Below, one piece after another: positions 63,955 through 64,000 of a stretch of 64,000 nucleotides of DNA. Numbering within the stretch: the stretch's first letter is position 1; each line of letters starts with the position of its first letter. A model generated the notes under the pieces. That model saw nothing but the letters and a program-made list of their open reading frames with translations, ran no database searches and was not told where the DNA came from. Source of the stretch: Autumnicola tepida (GTDB lineage Bacteria; Bacteroidota; Bacteroidia; Flavobacteriales; Flavobacteriaceae); the NCBI RefSeq assembly GCF_031846485.1, contig NZ_JAVRHQ010000009.1, forward strand, positions 81,079 through 145,078, read 5' to 3'. Position numbers and translations under genes: made by a program.

Positions 63955-64000
63955 GTTGTGAGTTGTGAGTTGTGAGTTGTGAGTTGTGAGTTGTGAGTTG
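63945..64000. repeat. GAGTTGT heptamer tandem array, at least eight units
   Basis: Eight identical 7-mers (gagttgt) run from 63945 to the window end and may continue. The first units overlap the last codons and TGA stop of the ABC-F gene. Confidence 0.95.

Overview
The window looks like the chromosome of a marine member of the Bacteroidota, most likely a flavobacterium close to Gramella, Salegentibacter or Zunongwangia. Support comes from family content (DUF2851, short PspC, NamZ/DUF1343, a metalloprotease lipoprotein, LolE-like permease, SprB-type repeat), the recQ / kdsD / tatC / lptB / pssA / lnt neighbourhood, promoter-like TAnnTTTG elements with an upstream TTG or TTTG, and AT-rich intergenic DNA full of short repeats. 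The genus is inferred from style; no rRNA or tRNA gene was seen.

Region 1 (1-21.2 kb) is mostly housekeeping. It holds a truncated Na+/amino-acid symporter with an unusual N-terminal extension, PspC, DUF2851 and SGNH lipoproteins, two small membrane proteins, a cystathionine beta-synthase-like enzyme, a LolC/E-type permease, a NamZ-like muramidase, a thioredoxin, a YkgJ cysteine-cluster protein, a methyltransferase and a metalloprotease. Then come recQ, divergent from kdsD-tatC-AhpD-like, followed by lptB, pssA and lnt. A 1 kb block of degenerate ~220 bp tandem repeats lies at 12.0-13.0 kb.

Region 2 (21.5-61.8 kb) is one large surface-glycan locus, mostly on the minus strand. It contains a polyprenyl-phosphate sugar-1-phosphate transferase, an O-antigen polymerase/ligase-like protein, about 20 glycosyltransferases, a sialic-acid-type module (neuB, a frameshifted methyltransferase, neuC, neuA, a 2-hydroxyacid dehydrogenase), wecB, a sulfotransferase, an ABC exporter (Wzm/Wzt), an MBOAT O-acyltransferase with an SGNH partner, and the Wzc tyrosine kinase with the Wza outer-membrane exporter. 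The genes suggest a lipid-linked glycan built in the cytoplasm, decorated with a nonulosonic acid, sulfate and acyl groups, exported by ABC transport and moved across the envelope by Wza/Wzc. No Wzx flippase is visible.

A GIY-YIG nuclease gene sits inside the glycan locus (42.4-43.5 kb), embedded in at least 16 copies of a 15-21 bp palindrome-forming repeat arranged as inverted pairs. This resembles the REPIN/RAYT arrangement but with a GIY-YIG enzyme, and is the best candidate here for an undescribed system. A second unexplained signal is heptad-periodic DNA in many intergenic gaps, often starting at or inside a stop codon.

Region 3 (62.0-64.0 kb) is an Uup-like ABC-F ATPase gene whose stop codon lies in a heptamer tandem array running off the window.
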